64,000 nucleotides of DNA from Neocallimastix lanati (nom. inval.) (lineage: Eukaryota > Neocallimastigomycota > Neocallimastigomycetes > Neocallimastigales > Neocallimastigaceae): the NCBI GenBank assembly GCA_016946835.1, contig JACVTC010000122.1:272501-336500 (forward strand), in the 5' to 3' direction. Positions 24,998 through 45,619 of this stretch are shown in pieces. Within the stretch, counting starts at the first letter, position 1, and each line of letters starts with the position of its first letter. The notes beneath the pieces are model-generated. The model ran no database searches. It saw nothing but the letters and a program-made list of their open reading frames with translations, and was not told the DNA's origin. The position numbers and the translations under genes are program-made.

Positions 24998-25125
24998 TAT
25001 TATTTTGTTGTAAAATTCAAATACTTATTTTAGCATTCTATACTATAAATATAATATACCATATTATTTTGTTGTAAAATTCAAATACTTATTTTAGCAT
25101 TCTATACTATAAATATAATATACCA
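24998..25125. repeat. Perfect tandem duplication, period 64 bases
   Basis: Two head-to-tail copies (24998-25061 and 25062-25125) containing GTTGTAAAATTCAAATACTT and ending in AATATACCA. They appear identical over at least 60 bases, so the event is recent. Confidence 0.85.
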
Positions 25126-25346
25126 TTATTATTATGTATTAGGTCGGTTATTCATAAAATTATTAAAAATTAATAGGTATATATGATACTATTCTGATTT
25201 ATACATTGATAAGAATTAATAAGGTATATATGAATATGAATATGTAATTTTATTAAATAAACAGATTTAATATAATGAATTAAGTAATTTCTTAATAAGG
25301 CTTTAATAATTATTGTTTTAAAAGAGAATTAAATAATATAATACAA

Positions 25347-25409
<63 letters not shown>

Positions 25410-26929
25410 AATCTTAAATTATATTAAGAGGAAAAATTTATATATAAATAAATTTAAATTAATATAAAATCAATTATAATATTCAATTTTGTGCAAAAAT
25501 AAAAGTAATAATATATACAAAATATAATAAATTTTAATTAAAAATTTTTTATTACAAAAAATATTTAATAAATAATAATTAAAAAAAATATTTTATTATT
25601 ATCACACAAAAAAAAAATAGCAATTGTAAGGATAAGAATTATTTTTTTCCCTTTTATTTTATTGATATAAAGAAGAAATCGAAAATAAAATATTAAAATA
25701 TTACTTTAATATAATAATTTTTAATTTAATTTATTAAAATATAAAAATTCATAAAAAATCAAGAAAAAGAAATCAAATAATAAATTTAAATAAATTATTT
25801 AATAACCTAAGAAATAAATTATAAAATATATAAAATACTTATTAGTAGAAACACTTGTTAATTGAAAGCTGAATTAAATATTAAATTAATTTGGATGTAA
25901 ACAAATTACAAAATTAAGTTATAATACAATAAAAAATTTTAATAATAATATTATTTCTAGTATTATTATTTCAAAGACTAGATATAATATTTATTTTTTA
26001 AAAAAGTATAAAAAAATAAAGCAACAAAATTATCAGAATAATCAACGTATATTTTTATATATATATTTATTGTAAATAATTTATTTTAAAAACAAAAAAT
26101 GAATATATATTTATTTATTTTTTATTTACTTTACAAGATAGAAAAATAAATTTATGAGGAATATATTAAATTATTAAAGAATTCTCATTAGAAATATATA
26201 AATAATTTTTAATTTTTTTAACAATCTATTGAAATTTACTAATTATTAATATATTACTTGGAAAACATTTACAATAAAACCATATTAAATTATATATTTA
26301 TAAATATATATTTATATTTTTTTGTTTATTTATAATATAATAATTACAATTTCTATTAGATTATAAATTGTATTTTCAAAAATATACAAACGTCAAATTC
26401 ATTTTATTTGATTATAATTAAATAAATTTTGAATTGAAAGACAATAATTATAAATTAGAATAAATTTAGAATATATGTTAATATTGTAAATGGTAAGATT
26501 TTAATTTGATTTATTATTTCAACAAGAAAAATAAATATTTATATATATATATTTAATTATGAATTAGTATGTAGTATAATTATATTATATACTAATAATA
26601 ATAATAAATGAAAATTAAATAATTTTTTATTTGTTCAATTTATATTTAAAAATACCTTTTTTTTTTTTTTTTTTTAAAAGATTTATTAATTAAGGGTAAT
26701 AATAGAAGAAAAAGATAATTATTAAATATTGTAAAGAATTTAAGAAAAGTAAGTTTGTAATATATATAAAATTTCTAATTAATAAATACGTATTTAAATA
26801 ATATAAATTTTTTATTTTATATCTTATTATAAAGTTTAGTTTTGAAATTTAAATAAGTCTAGTACATTATAAGGACGATTGAGTATTAACTATATATTAC
26901 AATAATATAAAATAAATTAATAAAACACC
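25126..26929. other. AT-rich DNA upstream of the megasynthase gene
   Basis: Contains (AAAT)n at 25346-25410 and several A/T runs. No coding signal. The promoter of the plus-strand gene starting at 26930 is expected near the end, but no element can be named. Confidence 0.65.
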
Positions 26930-34312
<7,383 letters not shown>

Positions 34313-34602
34313 TAATTCTTTAAAATACTTCTCCTCCTCCAACTACTTTCACTTTAACTTCATAAGAAAAAAACGATGAAACAAAAAAAACAAAAAAAAA
34401 ACAAAAAAAAAGGAAAATAAAGAAAACATAAAAGAAAAAAGAAAAAAGGAAAAAAAAAAAATTTTTTTTTTCTTTCATTTTGTTTAATAATTTTTTATTT
34501 ATTTATATATATTATTTATTTAATTTAATTTAATTTAATTTTTTTTATTTAAGATTTGTTATTTTTTATTTTTTTCATTTTTTATAATATATTTTTTTTT
34601 AT

Positions 34603-34656
<54 letters not shown>

Positions 34657-34902
34657 GATAAATGATTTAAAATAAACCCTTGCCTATAAACATATAGAAA
34701 AAAAACTAAAAAAAAAAAAAAAAAAGAAAAAAATAGTAAATAAATAATCATATATAAAATTTAAAAATTAATAAATATTTAAAAAAATAAAAATATCTAT
34801 ATCTACTATAAATTATACCATATAAAAAAATAAAAAAAAAAAAAAAATCAAAGTTAAAAAATAATTTAATAAATAAATAATAATAAAATAGCATATAATA
34901 TT

Positions 34903-34952
<50 letters not shown>

Positions 34953-35320
34953 GTATATGTATATGTATATATATTTATATAAAGAAAATGCTCTTAATAT
35001 CAGGATTTTAGAGTTTTAAAAAATTTATGAATAAAAATAATAATGTTTTAAAAAAAATATATATATATAAATAAAACAAACTAAAAAGTATTTATAAATT
35101 ATTTTATTTTAATAGTCTGTTTTTATCTATATATATGGTAAATAAGCCAGTGCATGCACTCAACGGCAATAAGTTATTTCATTACTAAATAACATTTTGA
35201 TTATTTCATTTTATTTATTATTTTTATTTATTATTTTTATTTATTATTTTTATTTATTATTTTTATTTATTATTTTTCAACTCCTTGATTAATATATTTT
35301 ATAAAATATGTTTTGTTTTA

Positions 35321-35366
<46 letters not shown>

Positions 35367-35639
35367 TTGATCTGAAATATTATAATTATCAATATTAAAA
35401 TATCGTTAAAGTTCAAGCTTCTAAGCAATATTATTATTTAATAATCTTTCATATAAATTATATCATAAATAAAACAATATAAAAATATAAAAATATATCA
35501 TTAATTAATGATGATAATTTAATTAAAACTAGTAAATTGATATTACAAAATAAAAAATAAAAAAAAAAAAAAAATGCATGAAGAAGACACTATATTTAAA
35601 AAAATACTATTTTTCAAAATCTTTCATTGATTTATTATT
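34313..35639. other. AT-rich 3' flank of the megasynthase
   Basis: Holds (AAT)n at 34605-34655, an A run at 34907-34949, (TTTATTATTTT)n at 35215-35275 and (TTA)n at 35325-35366. A 21-base stretch at 35411-35431 is identical to the coding sequence at 34082-34102 of the last exon (GTTCAAGCTTCTAAGCAATA plus one base). No gene seen. Confidence 0.65.
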
Positions 35640-36370
35640 ATTAGGAATGTTCTAATAATTTCTCATAAGAAAGTTTCTTGATATATAATATGGGCAGTGG
35701 AAAGTTGAGCCTTTAAGATCACAAGGAACTCTAGCATGAACTTTATCACCAACTTTAATAGCTGTTTCTATAAATTTATTGACCATTTTATTAAAACTTA
35801 ATTCTTTATTATCATCAAATTCATTAAGAAGAATTGAGAAGTAGTTACATGAGAATATTTCATTATGCTTTTCATTACACATGAACAATTATAGAAAAAA
35901 TTTTATAAATATATAAAAAAAAAAAAATAAATAAAAAAATAAAAAAAAAAAATAAATTCATCAATAAATTGAAGGAATTGTTTTTCTATATTCGTAAAAA
36001 AAATTTTTAGGACATAAAAGTAACCAATGTGTTGAAAATAAAGTAGGCTATTCCCCTCACCACAACAATAAAACAGATATTTTAAACATTTTGCTGATAT
36101 ACTTTTACTCCTTATTTAAAATTTTACATCAAATTTAAATCCTCATTTAATTTTAATAACGTCCAATTCATAAAAAATAAAAAAAAAAAAAAAAAATTTA
36201 AGAGAAAAAAAAAAAAATTAAAGAGAAAATAAAAAATTTTTCAATATTCATAAGAAAAGACAGTAAAAAAAAAAATACTTTTTAAATATTCAAATTTGAA
36301 TTTCTTTAATTTTTTGGAGATTATTTTCCCAATAATATTATTATAATTTCTTTCAAGGTGTCTTTATCCT
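35640..36370 (-). mobile_element. LINE fragment (post-endonuclease linker and zinc-knuckle end)
   Basis: A second copy of segments also present in the LINE at 2930-6970. At 35888-35652 a 78-codon open stretch includes NEIFSCNYFSILLNEFDDN and KVGDKVHARVP, matching NIFSPNQFICFLNKF and KVGDEIQVSIP of the other copy. At 36130-36000 a second stretch (YLFYCCGEGNSLLYFQHIGY) parallels the zinc-knuckle part (CPICCPYC) there. The order is reversed relative to the other copy: on the minus strand the zinc-knuckle piece comes first. So this is rearranged, or two overlapping insertions. No endonuclease or reverse transcriptase remains. Confidence 0.5.
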
Positions 36371-36846
36371 TATGATTTTATTCTAGTAATCTGAAATATT
36401 ATATATTTTTGATATTTAATAGAGTAACTTATAAATTAATATGATATCTGTTTCAAAATATTTATAAAAAAACAATTATTATTATAATTTTTATAATTAT
36501 TATTATTAGTATTTTTTTTTTTTTTTTTTAATTAAAAATTAACTTTTATTTTTTTATTATTTTATTGTATTTAATGAAATTTATATAATTACAAAATAAA
36601 ATACAAAAAAATTATATTTAATTAATTATTTTTATATTCTTTATACTTTTTTTTTTTTTTTTTTTTAACTGTTAATATTTTATTTTCAACAGTTTATTAT
36701 AGAGTCAATAATATGATAAAATTTAAAAAAAATATAATTATAATTTTTTTTTATAATAACTTTTTCTTTATCTATTGACTTTTTAATTTTTTTCTCTTCT
36801 TTTTTTTTTTTTTATTTACTAAACTGAAAAAAAATTAATTATTAAT
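36371..36846. other. AT-rich 3' flank of the dockerin gene
   Basis: Homopolymer T and A runs, with no coding signal. The polyadenylation region of the minus-strand gene ending at 36847 should lie here. Confidence 0.6.
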
Positions 36847-37444
36847 TTAGCATGAATCCTTAAGACCACACCAGTCATTGTTTTCAACACCCCATCTGTA
36901 TTCATCAGTGTAGACTTCAGTACAGGTATTTTCACAACATGGGTAACCGATAGCAGCAGCTCCACATGAATCATCATCAGAATTACATTTGGCATCATCA
37001 ATACCACACCTATTTATTATTATTGAATTTAAAAAAGAAAAAAAGAAAAAGAAAAAGTAAATAGAAATAATGTTAAGAAAAAAAAAAAAAAAGAAAAAAT
37101 ATTATATTTTAATATATATAATAACATCTTTTTTTAAAAAAAATATATATATATATTTAATTACCATTCATCATCTTCAACACCCCAATTATGATCATCA
37201 GTGTAAACAATATCACAAGTAGAACAGCATTTGTAATCTGGTTCAGACCAGCAAGTACTAGAGGTAGGTTGAGAGGTAGTTGATGTAGTAGTTACAATTT
37301 CATCACCACCAGAAGAACTTGAACCAATAAATGGGAAATCAGTTGGCTTAACTCTATCAGTTTCTTGTGGTGCTGGTGGTTTGTTAGCAGCTGGATAACC
37401 ACAAACAGATTCCTTATCAACACTCTTATAAATTTAAACAAATG

Positions 37445-37487
<43 letters not shown>

Positions 37488-37716
37488 TAAAAATAATTTA
37501 ATTTATAAATTTCAATTATTTTATTTTCAATATTACATAAATTATTTTATTTTCCATATTTATATTATTAAATAGATATTTATTTGGATTTAAAACTTAC
37601 TGGGTTAGCTGGACAACAACCCCACCATGGATTATCCTATAAATATTAAATATTTATTGATATATATTTCACATACATTTAAAAATATGATTAATAATAA
37701 ATATTTTAAATAATAG

Positions 37717-37747
<31 letters not shown>

Positions 37748-39047
37748 ACACCAAGACCTTCGAATTTACCCTTCTTAGACCAACCAATCCATTCTTCACA
37801 AGAAACTAATTCGAATTCAACATTCATTGTACCTAAAGTACCATTAGCAAACCATTTAAGAAGGGTTTCTGGTTGCCATGAATCAACATTAATCTAATTT
37901 ATATTATAATATAAATATTAACAATTAATATATATATTATTCTTTTACTAATTCAAATACACATATAAATTATACTTACATCAAAGTGGTATTCCATACC
38001 AACACTGTTCTTTGGAGCAGATTCTTGACTTGGACACCAAGCTGGATTAGCATTATATGGACAAATATCTATTATTATTCATTAATGGGTTTAAATATAT
38101 ACAAAAATATAGATATATAAATAAATATTTAAAAATTTAACATTTATATATATATTTATTTAGTTTTTGTTTAAATAAAAATTAAAATAAAAATAAAAAT
38201 TAAAAATAAAAATAAAAATAAATAAATAAATAAATAAATATATTATAAGATTTTATAAATATAAAATTTAATTTAAATCTTTATAATTTAATTTATATAT
38301 TTTGGTATTGGTATATTTTACCAGTAACCTTGAAGACCATTGGTCCTGGAAGATCAGCTTCAGATTTTGGCCATTGATCGGTTTCGGAAGTACCATATGG
38401 AGTTAACTTGTAGCACATCTATTTAAAATAAAAATAAATGAATAAATATTTATATTATGATGATTAATATTTTTAATATATATATGTATATATATATATA
38501 TTAGATTTTTAACTTTATTTTGACAAATATTAATTTATTTTCAATTTTTATAATAATTTTATTTTTCTATAATTATTTTTGGTAAAATTTCAATTACTAT
38601 AGTTATTTTTTTTTGGTATATCTTTAATAACTGATTAATTCAATTATTTTTTTTTTATTCCTTTAAACGATTTATTGACTATAAACTTTTGTAAATCAAA
38701 ATTTCAATTGACTATTTTTAAATCTTCAATTAATTCTTTTTTTCTTTCTTTTTTTTTTTTTTTTTATAATAATATTTGGTAATTCATTTTCAACTACATT
38801 TATCATATAATTAATTTTTAATATTTACACCACAAGCTACACCAGAACCTAAACCATCATAACCACCATAAGCATTTTCGTTAATAGCACAGGCTGGACC
38901 GACTTCCATAGCTGAAATCTTACAGTTACAAGATAAAATACCCATACTACCATATCTAGTAACTGAAGCTTTTCCCTTCTTGGCCCATTTCCAAGCGTAT
39001 GAACCAGAAACAAGAAGTAAAGAATTTAAAATAGTTGAAACACGCAT
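36847..39047 (-). CDS. Secreted expansin-like (EG45/GH45-like) protein with two fungal dockerins, 335 aa
   Basis: Seven exons: 39047-38829, 38418-38322, 38068-37980, 37893-37750, 37636-37601, 37424-37165 and 37009-36847. All have GT-AG borders and consistent phases. A signal peptide (MRVSTILNSLLLVSGSYA) is followed by a double-psi barrel domain: TRYGSMG, YDGLGSGVACG, VFKVTDICPYNANPAWCPS, EYHFDINVDSW, and PWWGCCPANP. The HFD acid motif shared by GH45 and expansins is present. The Asp that follows TRY in GH45 enzymes is replaced by Gly-Ser, so wall loosening without hydrolysis (expansin-like) is more likely than endoglucanase activity. A Ser/Thr-rich linker leads to two Cys-rich dockerins, each with a CC..C....YTD...WGVE..WCG pattern. 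These anchor the protein to the fungal cellulosome outside the cell. The last intron falls within the first dockerin. Confidence 0.88.
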
Positions 39048-41881
39048 CTTTATTATTATACTTTAAAAAAAAATAATAATAATATTTATATATATATTTA
39101 TATTTTTTTTTCTGATAGTTTTCCGAATTTAAATTTTCAAATAAAAAAAGAACTAGCTTTTTTCTTTTACTATTAAACTTTCGTATGTTTAATTTGTTTT
39201 ATTTTTCAATTTTTTATATATATATAAAATTATTTTTTAATATTTTTATCAAAAAAATTTAAAAATAATTTCTTTATTATATAATTTTTTTTATAAAAAA
39301 AAAAAAAAAAAAAATTAAAAAAAATCAATTTATTATATTTTTTTAAAAGGCTTAAATATTAATAAAATTAAATTGAATAGAATACAATATAAATATATTG
39401 TTTCTATTGTTTTCCAAATATATTAAGAATAAAAAAATTTAAATAAATACAACCATAAGATAAAAAAAAGGAAAAAGAAAAAGAAATTAATACTATTTAA
39501 CTATAATAAATAAATAATAAATAATAAATAAATAATAATAAATAATAATAAAATAATAATAAATAATAATATATAATAATAAAATAATAATAAATAATAA
39601 TAAATAATAATAAATAATAATAAATAAATAATAAATAATAAATAATATGATTGTAAAATTATATTATTTATTTGTATTATATAAATAATATTTATATAAT
39701 AATAATAATAATAATATAACTATTTATTTTAAACAATTTTATTTAAATAATTACTATTAAAATAATTCATTTAATAATATATTGTAATATATACTATCGA
39801 TTACTTTTTTTAAATGTTTAATACATTATTTAAATATATTATATATTGTATTCCTATTTATTTTTTTATTCTTTTTTTTTTTTTTACTTTTTTAATCATG
39901 GATAAAAATAAAATTAAATATGAAATAAGAATATATTAAAATATATTAAAATATATTAAAAATTAAATATAATAATATATAATAGCATATAATAAAATAT
40001 AATAAATTGAATGGAATTGAAAAATGATATGATATTAAATGGGGATTTGAATCATAATTAAAACTTTAAATAATAATAATTTTTATATTAATTTTTTTTT
40101 GATTTATTTTGTCGGATTTTATTAAATAAAAAGATAATACAAAAAAAAAAAAAAAAAAGTAAAAGATATGAAAATTGAAATGGGAATAAGATATATTGGA
40201 ATTTCATAGTTACTAGTAGAATATACCATTATTTCTTTAATTCCATTTTCTTTTTTCACTCTTTTCTAAAGCATCATGAAATAGAATAAAAATAATTTAT
40301 ATTACGAAGTTATAGAGTAATATTAAATATTTAAATAATTTTTTTACTATTATGTATTGAATATATTATTTAAAATTTTATTTAAATAGAATATATTAAA
40401 CCGCATTTCATAAAATTTATTACTATTTATTATTATTTATTATTTATTATTTATTATTATTTATTATTTATTATTATTTATATATAGTTAAACTTTAATT
40501 TATATAAAAATTAAGAATTTAATCTAATTAAAAACCTTATTTAATATAAATTAAGATTGTCAAACCAAGAAAAGAAATTATGAAAAATATAAAATCATTT
40601 GATATATAAAACAAAAAAGATGATAAAAAGAAGAGACAAAATAAATAATTATAAAAATTCAAAAAAAAATAATTAGTTATAACAATTAATAATAAATAAA
40701 TTATGGAATAATAAATAATAAATAATTAAATAATATTTAATAATAAATAAAACAACATTAATAATAATAATAGCAATATTTAATAATTGATTATTTTAAT
40801 CATTTCATTGAAGAGCGTTCTTTTAAAAAGTTTTTGTATATATAATTTTTTACTATTAATAATTTTTAAAATGTATTTTTATTATTTTTGATTATTTCAT
40901 TGTTATATTTTCGTTTAATAATTGTATTACAAAATAGCTAATTTAACTATAGATTTTAAATGTTAAAAGATAAATATTAAAAAAAATATAAATTCTTTAC
41001 AAAACTATAACTAACAAATTATATAACTAATTCTTTTTTTTTTATTTTATTTTTTTGGTATATGAAATATAGAATAATTTATAAATGGAAAAGATGAAAA
41101 GCAAGATTAATAGTAAAATATTTTTTATTTTGAGTGCCTAATTGTAAATTATTGAGATTATAACCATCTCTATTTTTATTCATATTTATTTTACTTTAAT
41201 ATATATAAATTATATATTAAAATAATTATAATTAAAAATATACTATTCCACAATTTTGAGTCCATTTTTTTTATAAGTAAAGGACAGCAGTATAATACAG
41301 TTTCGTCTATGTTTTTTTCCTTTACTATTTTCCTTTATTTTGGTTTCTTCAAATAATGTAAAAAAAAAAAAAAAAAAATTGATTATAAAAGTATTAATTA
41401 TATAAATGGTTACACAATATAATTATTATTAATCTTTAAATATGTGGAAACAATATATATAAAAGGAAATATTAATTAACATAAATAAATAAATAAATTA
41501 AATAAATAAATTAAATAAATAAATTAAATTAATAAATAAATTAAATAAATAAATAAATTAATAAAATAAATAAATAAATAATACAAATAAATAAATAATA
41601 ATAATAAATAAAAAAAAAAAAACATGAGATAGTACAAAGTAAGTATGAATAAAAATGATAAATAATGCTTGATTTTTATTCGTTTAAATTTCGATGTGTC
41701 TTTATAAATATATTGAACATAATACAATATAATCTAATTTAAAAATGAATCATTATTAATAATAATACAAAAAAATACAAAAAAAAGAGACAATAATCCA
41801 CTTTATTTAATTTAAAGTTTAATATAATATATTAATGAAAGTAATACTTTTTATAAAAATTAAAATTTTAATAAATAAATA

Positions 41882-41923
<42 letters not shown>

Positions 41924-42205
41924 TAATTAAAATAGTAATAGAAAAAATATATGAATAATCTTAATGAGTAATAATAATAGTAAGAGAAATAGTAATAGTA
42001 AATAGTAAATAGTAATAGTTTATAGTTAATAGATAATAGTAATAATAATAGTAAGAGAAAAAATATGAATAATCATAATGAGTAATAATAATAGTAATAA
42101 TTAATAATAATAGATATGATTAAAGTAATTTATATTATAATAGTAATAATAATTTCAATATGAAATTATTTTTTATAAATGTAAATTATTGAATAAATTA
42201 TCCAG
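39048..42205. other. AT-rich intergenic DNA, no gene seen
   Basis: This is the 5' flank of the dockerin gene, then a desert. It holds the 7-mer satellite and TAA-type repeats at 39500-39645, the reverse-strand version at 40425-40485, (TAAA)n/(TTAAATAAA)n at 41480-41600, (AAT)n at 41884-41925 and an irregular AGTAATAATAGTAA tract at 41965-42115. No coding signal on either strand. Confidence 0.65.
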
Positions 42206-42210
42206 GAAAT

Positions 42211-42484
42211 CGTACATTTTGCAATGTGGCTTATAATTTTTTAAAATAAAGCCATACATTTTTAAAATATTCTATACAATTCTATACAATTATAAATAAA
42301 TATATAAATAATTATTATTTCAAAAGAAATAATAATATATTCTATATTATTTTTACTATTGAATATCAATAAATTATATATATATAAAAAGAATATTTAT
42401 TATTTATTTAATTATTATTTATTTAATTATTTAAAACAAGCCACTTATGTAAATACGCCACATTACAAAATGCACAATTGCGAA
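42211..42484. mobile_element. Short inverted-repeat element (MITE), probably MULE-derived
   Basis: A 22-base terminal inverted repeat, 42213-42234 (TACATTTTGCAATGTGGCTTAT) against the reverse complement of 42453-42474, has three mismatches. The right arm continues outward as TTTCGCAATTG, as at 15886. The interior of about 220 bases is A/T only and encodes nothing. The size, TIR and absence of coding fit a miniature element mobilised in trans. The TIR shares CATTTCGC and AATGTGG elements with the ends of the MULE at 46.1-51.35 kb. No target-site duplication could be identified. Confidence 0.6.
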
Positions 42485-42721
42485 ACGAACTAGATTCGAT
42501 TATCTAAAAGTAAATCTAATCTATTAAAAGTTTGATTATAATGATTCTTCACTAATATATATATATATATATATATATTTATATCTATATATATTAACTA
42601 TTTATCTCATTTCTTTTCCGTTAAGTATAATTATTTCAATAACTTGGTATTAAATATATGTCTATTATAATATTAATATTTTTTCTAACATATTAATATT
42701 ACTATTATTATTGACAATAAA

Positions 42722-42755
<34 letters not shown>

Positions 42756-43658
42756 ACAATTGTTAACAGTATTACTATTTTCAATATTAAATATATATAT
42801 ATATTTATTTTATTTATAATAAAAAATAATTAATTATTATAAAATATTTTTAAAAAAAAAAAAAAAAAATTAAAAATATATCAATTATAATTTTATACTA
42901 AAAAATCAATTGATGAATCAAGATATTTTTTTTTAATTAATATTAGCAACATGTACAATAATCAAAAAAAAAAATTTTTTTCAATTAGTTTATATATATG
43001 TTATTATCATATTTACAACCAAGTAAAAATAATACAAAACTAATATGTTGATTATACATGTGTTTTCTACAAATTTTTATGAATATATATTATTATTATA
43101 CCTGTCAAAGAATATATATGTACATATATATGATATGATTATTAAATTTAATTTTTATAGAAAGAATAAAAATAATAGTAATGGTTAAACAGTAAGAATA
43201 AATGTTAATAGTACTAGTGATAACAATAGTAATAAATATAATAAAAATAATAAACTTTACAATAAATTTTATAATAAATATAATAATATTTGTAATATAA
43301 TTTTTTATAGTAATAGTTATAATAATAATTTTATTATGAAATTAATTTTTTAATACTTTTAATATTATAATAGTTTTATTTTTATATAAATATATTTAAT
43401 ATATTTAAATATTTACAAATATTAATATCCTTTTTTTTTTCTTTATGTTCCTTTTTTATTTTTTATTTCTTATTTTTTATTTTTTTTATTTTATTTTATT
43501 CAATATATATATAATTGTCTTTTTTTTTTTTTTTTTTTTTTAAAAAAAAAATCAATAATTAATAAATGGTAGTAAATAAATAATTAAATAATTAAATATA
43601 TATATAAAATGAAATAAAAAAAAGTATTCTTAAGTAGTAATAGATAATGATTTAATAA
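42485..43658. other. AT-rich intergenic DNA
   Basis: Contains (TA)n at 42556-42578, (TTA)n at 42721-42752 and T/A runs. No coding signal. It is the 3' flank of the minus-strand membrane-protein gene. Confidence 0.6.
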
Positions 43659-45194
43659 TTAGCTATTATGCAAAAGGTATCTTTCAGGATCACTGTCTAC
43701 AAGTTTTTCTATTCTCCTAATTTTCCTATAATCACATATTCCTTTTATACATAATGTTGTTCCCATTACAATTAGTAAAACAATAAACCATGGTTCATAT
43801 ATTGGTGAATTACATAGAGCTTTAAATATATATATATATATTATATATATTCCATATATGAATTTAAGTTTCATATATATTTTATATATATATATATATT
43901 TTTTTTTTGTTTAAATTTTAAAAATTAATAATTATTTTAGGATTAATATATTTTATCTAATTAATTAGTTTATTATTTGGTGTTTAACTAAAAAAAAATA
44001 ATAATTATTTACCAAATTTATATAGAATTACACCTAATCCTACCATTGAGCCATCCTATTCGAGATATTTAATTCATAAAAAAAAATATTAAAAATTAAA
44101 TATTAAAATCATTTTGTGATTTTTTTTTTTTTTTTTTTTTTTTGTTATAACATTAATATTTAATATATATATATATATAATTGACTATTCTTTCTTACTT
44201 TTGCACTATGAGATGAAGTTAAGAAAAATGTGAAAATAAAACCAAGAAATTCAAATACTATTGAAACTACAACTGTTCCCCAAAAACTATACCAGTTTCC
44301 AACTTGTAAACCATTAACCAATAATAATCCAAAATCATTTATATCCTGTCCTATAGAAACTTCAATATTTGGATCATCTAATTCATTTGCATATTCACCT
44401 GTAACTTCGAAATACGTCTTTATATATAATTATATTCCAATAGTATTCATTTATTTATTTATTTTTTTTTCAAACATTAAATATTATATATATTTGAATT
44501 TATAATAATTAATAATATTATAATAAAAAAAAAAAAAAAATTCAAGATAACAAACAATATGAATATATATAATTATATATATATTAAGAAATAAATCTAT
44601 ATTATAATTTTATTTAAATCGAATTAACTTTTAAATTTAATTAAATTATTATTACAGGAAGTCTCGTTGAACGAATTTCAGGTTTTTCATTTAGATTTGA
44701 GAATACACCATCATGAGTATTAAGATGAATCGTAGTTTCTTTTGGTTTTGGAATATTTATTAATCTACTAACATTTTTATGTAAATTATTATTTAATTTA
44801 GCTACTAAGGTACTGGCACTATGATTAGAACTTGAGGCAGCTTCTTCCTCTAAATCATATCGAGAGGTTGCTTGTATTTCAGGTTGAGTAATATTTTCTA
44901 ATTTTACATATTTTGATTCATTATTTTTATTTTTAATGAATCTTTTGAAAAAAAATTGATATAATTTACTATGATGTATGGTTTCTTTATTATGATCATG
45001 CCATCTATTTATATTATTTAATGAGGAATTATGACTTTGACATTCAATATTAATAATATCATCTATAGCATTTGACGTGGATGCATCATTTCTATTATAT
45101 TTATTATATTTATTTACAAAATAAATTTAATAAAAGAAATAAAAGTAAAAAAAAAAAAATGTTATAATTTTTTTCACAGAGAATCATAATATTT

Positions 45195-45255
<61 letters not shown>

Positions 45256-45619
45256 TATAAATATAAAGAAATGAAGTAACAAAAAAATTTTTTTTAAAAA
45301 AATTATTAAATATTTAAGATAACTCTTTTTTCTATTTATATACATATATATATATATATATATTTTTTTGTATAAACATTTATATTATTATTTCATCCAA
45401 CTAACCTTTGATCATCAATAGTTATTGATTGTAAAGAAAAAGATTTTGAATTCTATATTTTATTTTCATTATACGTTTTTTTTTTTTTTTTTTTTAAAAA
45501 AAAAATGAAAAAATCAATTATTTGATTGTATTAATTCTATAGAGTTATAATTTATATCAATATATATGTATATATTTATTTTTAATGTTCAATACCTCTT
45601 CTATAATATCATTTGTCAT
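43659..45619 (-). CDS. Bsd2/Ndfip-like membrane protein (DUF2370 family), 309 aa
   Basis: Six exons: 45619-45596, 45452-45406, 45091-44656, 44417-44199, 44055-44013 and 43819-43659. All have GT-AG borders and phases that join into one frame. The first about 200 residues are polar and Ser/Asn-rich. Then comes the family signature DGVFSNLNEKPE, followed by an acidic luminal-facing stretch and three predicted membrane spans: FWGTVVVSIVFEFLGFIFTFF, MVGLGVILYKF and WFIVLLIVMGTTLC. SSHSAKDGSMVGLG between spans is typical. Known members are Golgi/endosome adaptors that recruit Nedd4/Rsp5 ubiquitin ligases and, in yeast Bsd2, control metal transporter turnover. They do so through a PPxY motif. Here the corresponding place reads LPTY, and no PPxY was seen elsewhere. 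The short first exons are less certain than the membrane part. Confidence 0.8.

Noticed and set aside
44230-44505. Plus-strand 91-codon frame
   Set aside because: It is the shadow of exon 4 of the Bsd2-like gene on the opposite strand.
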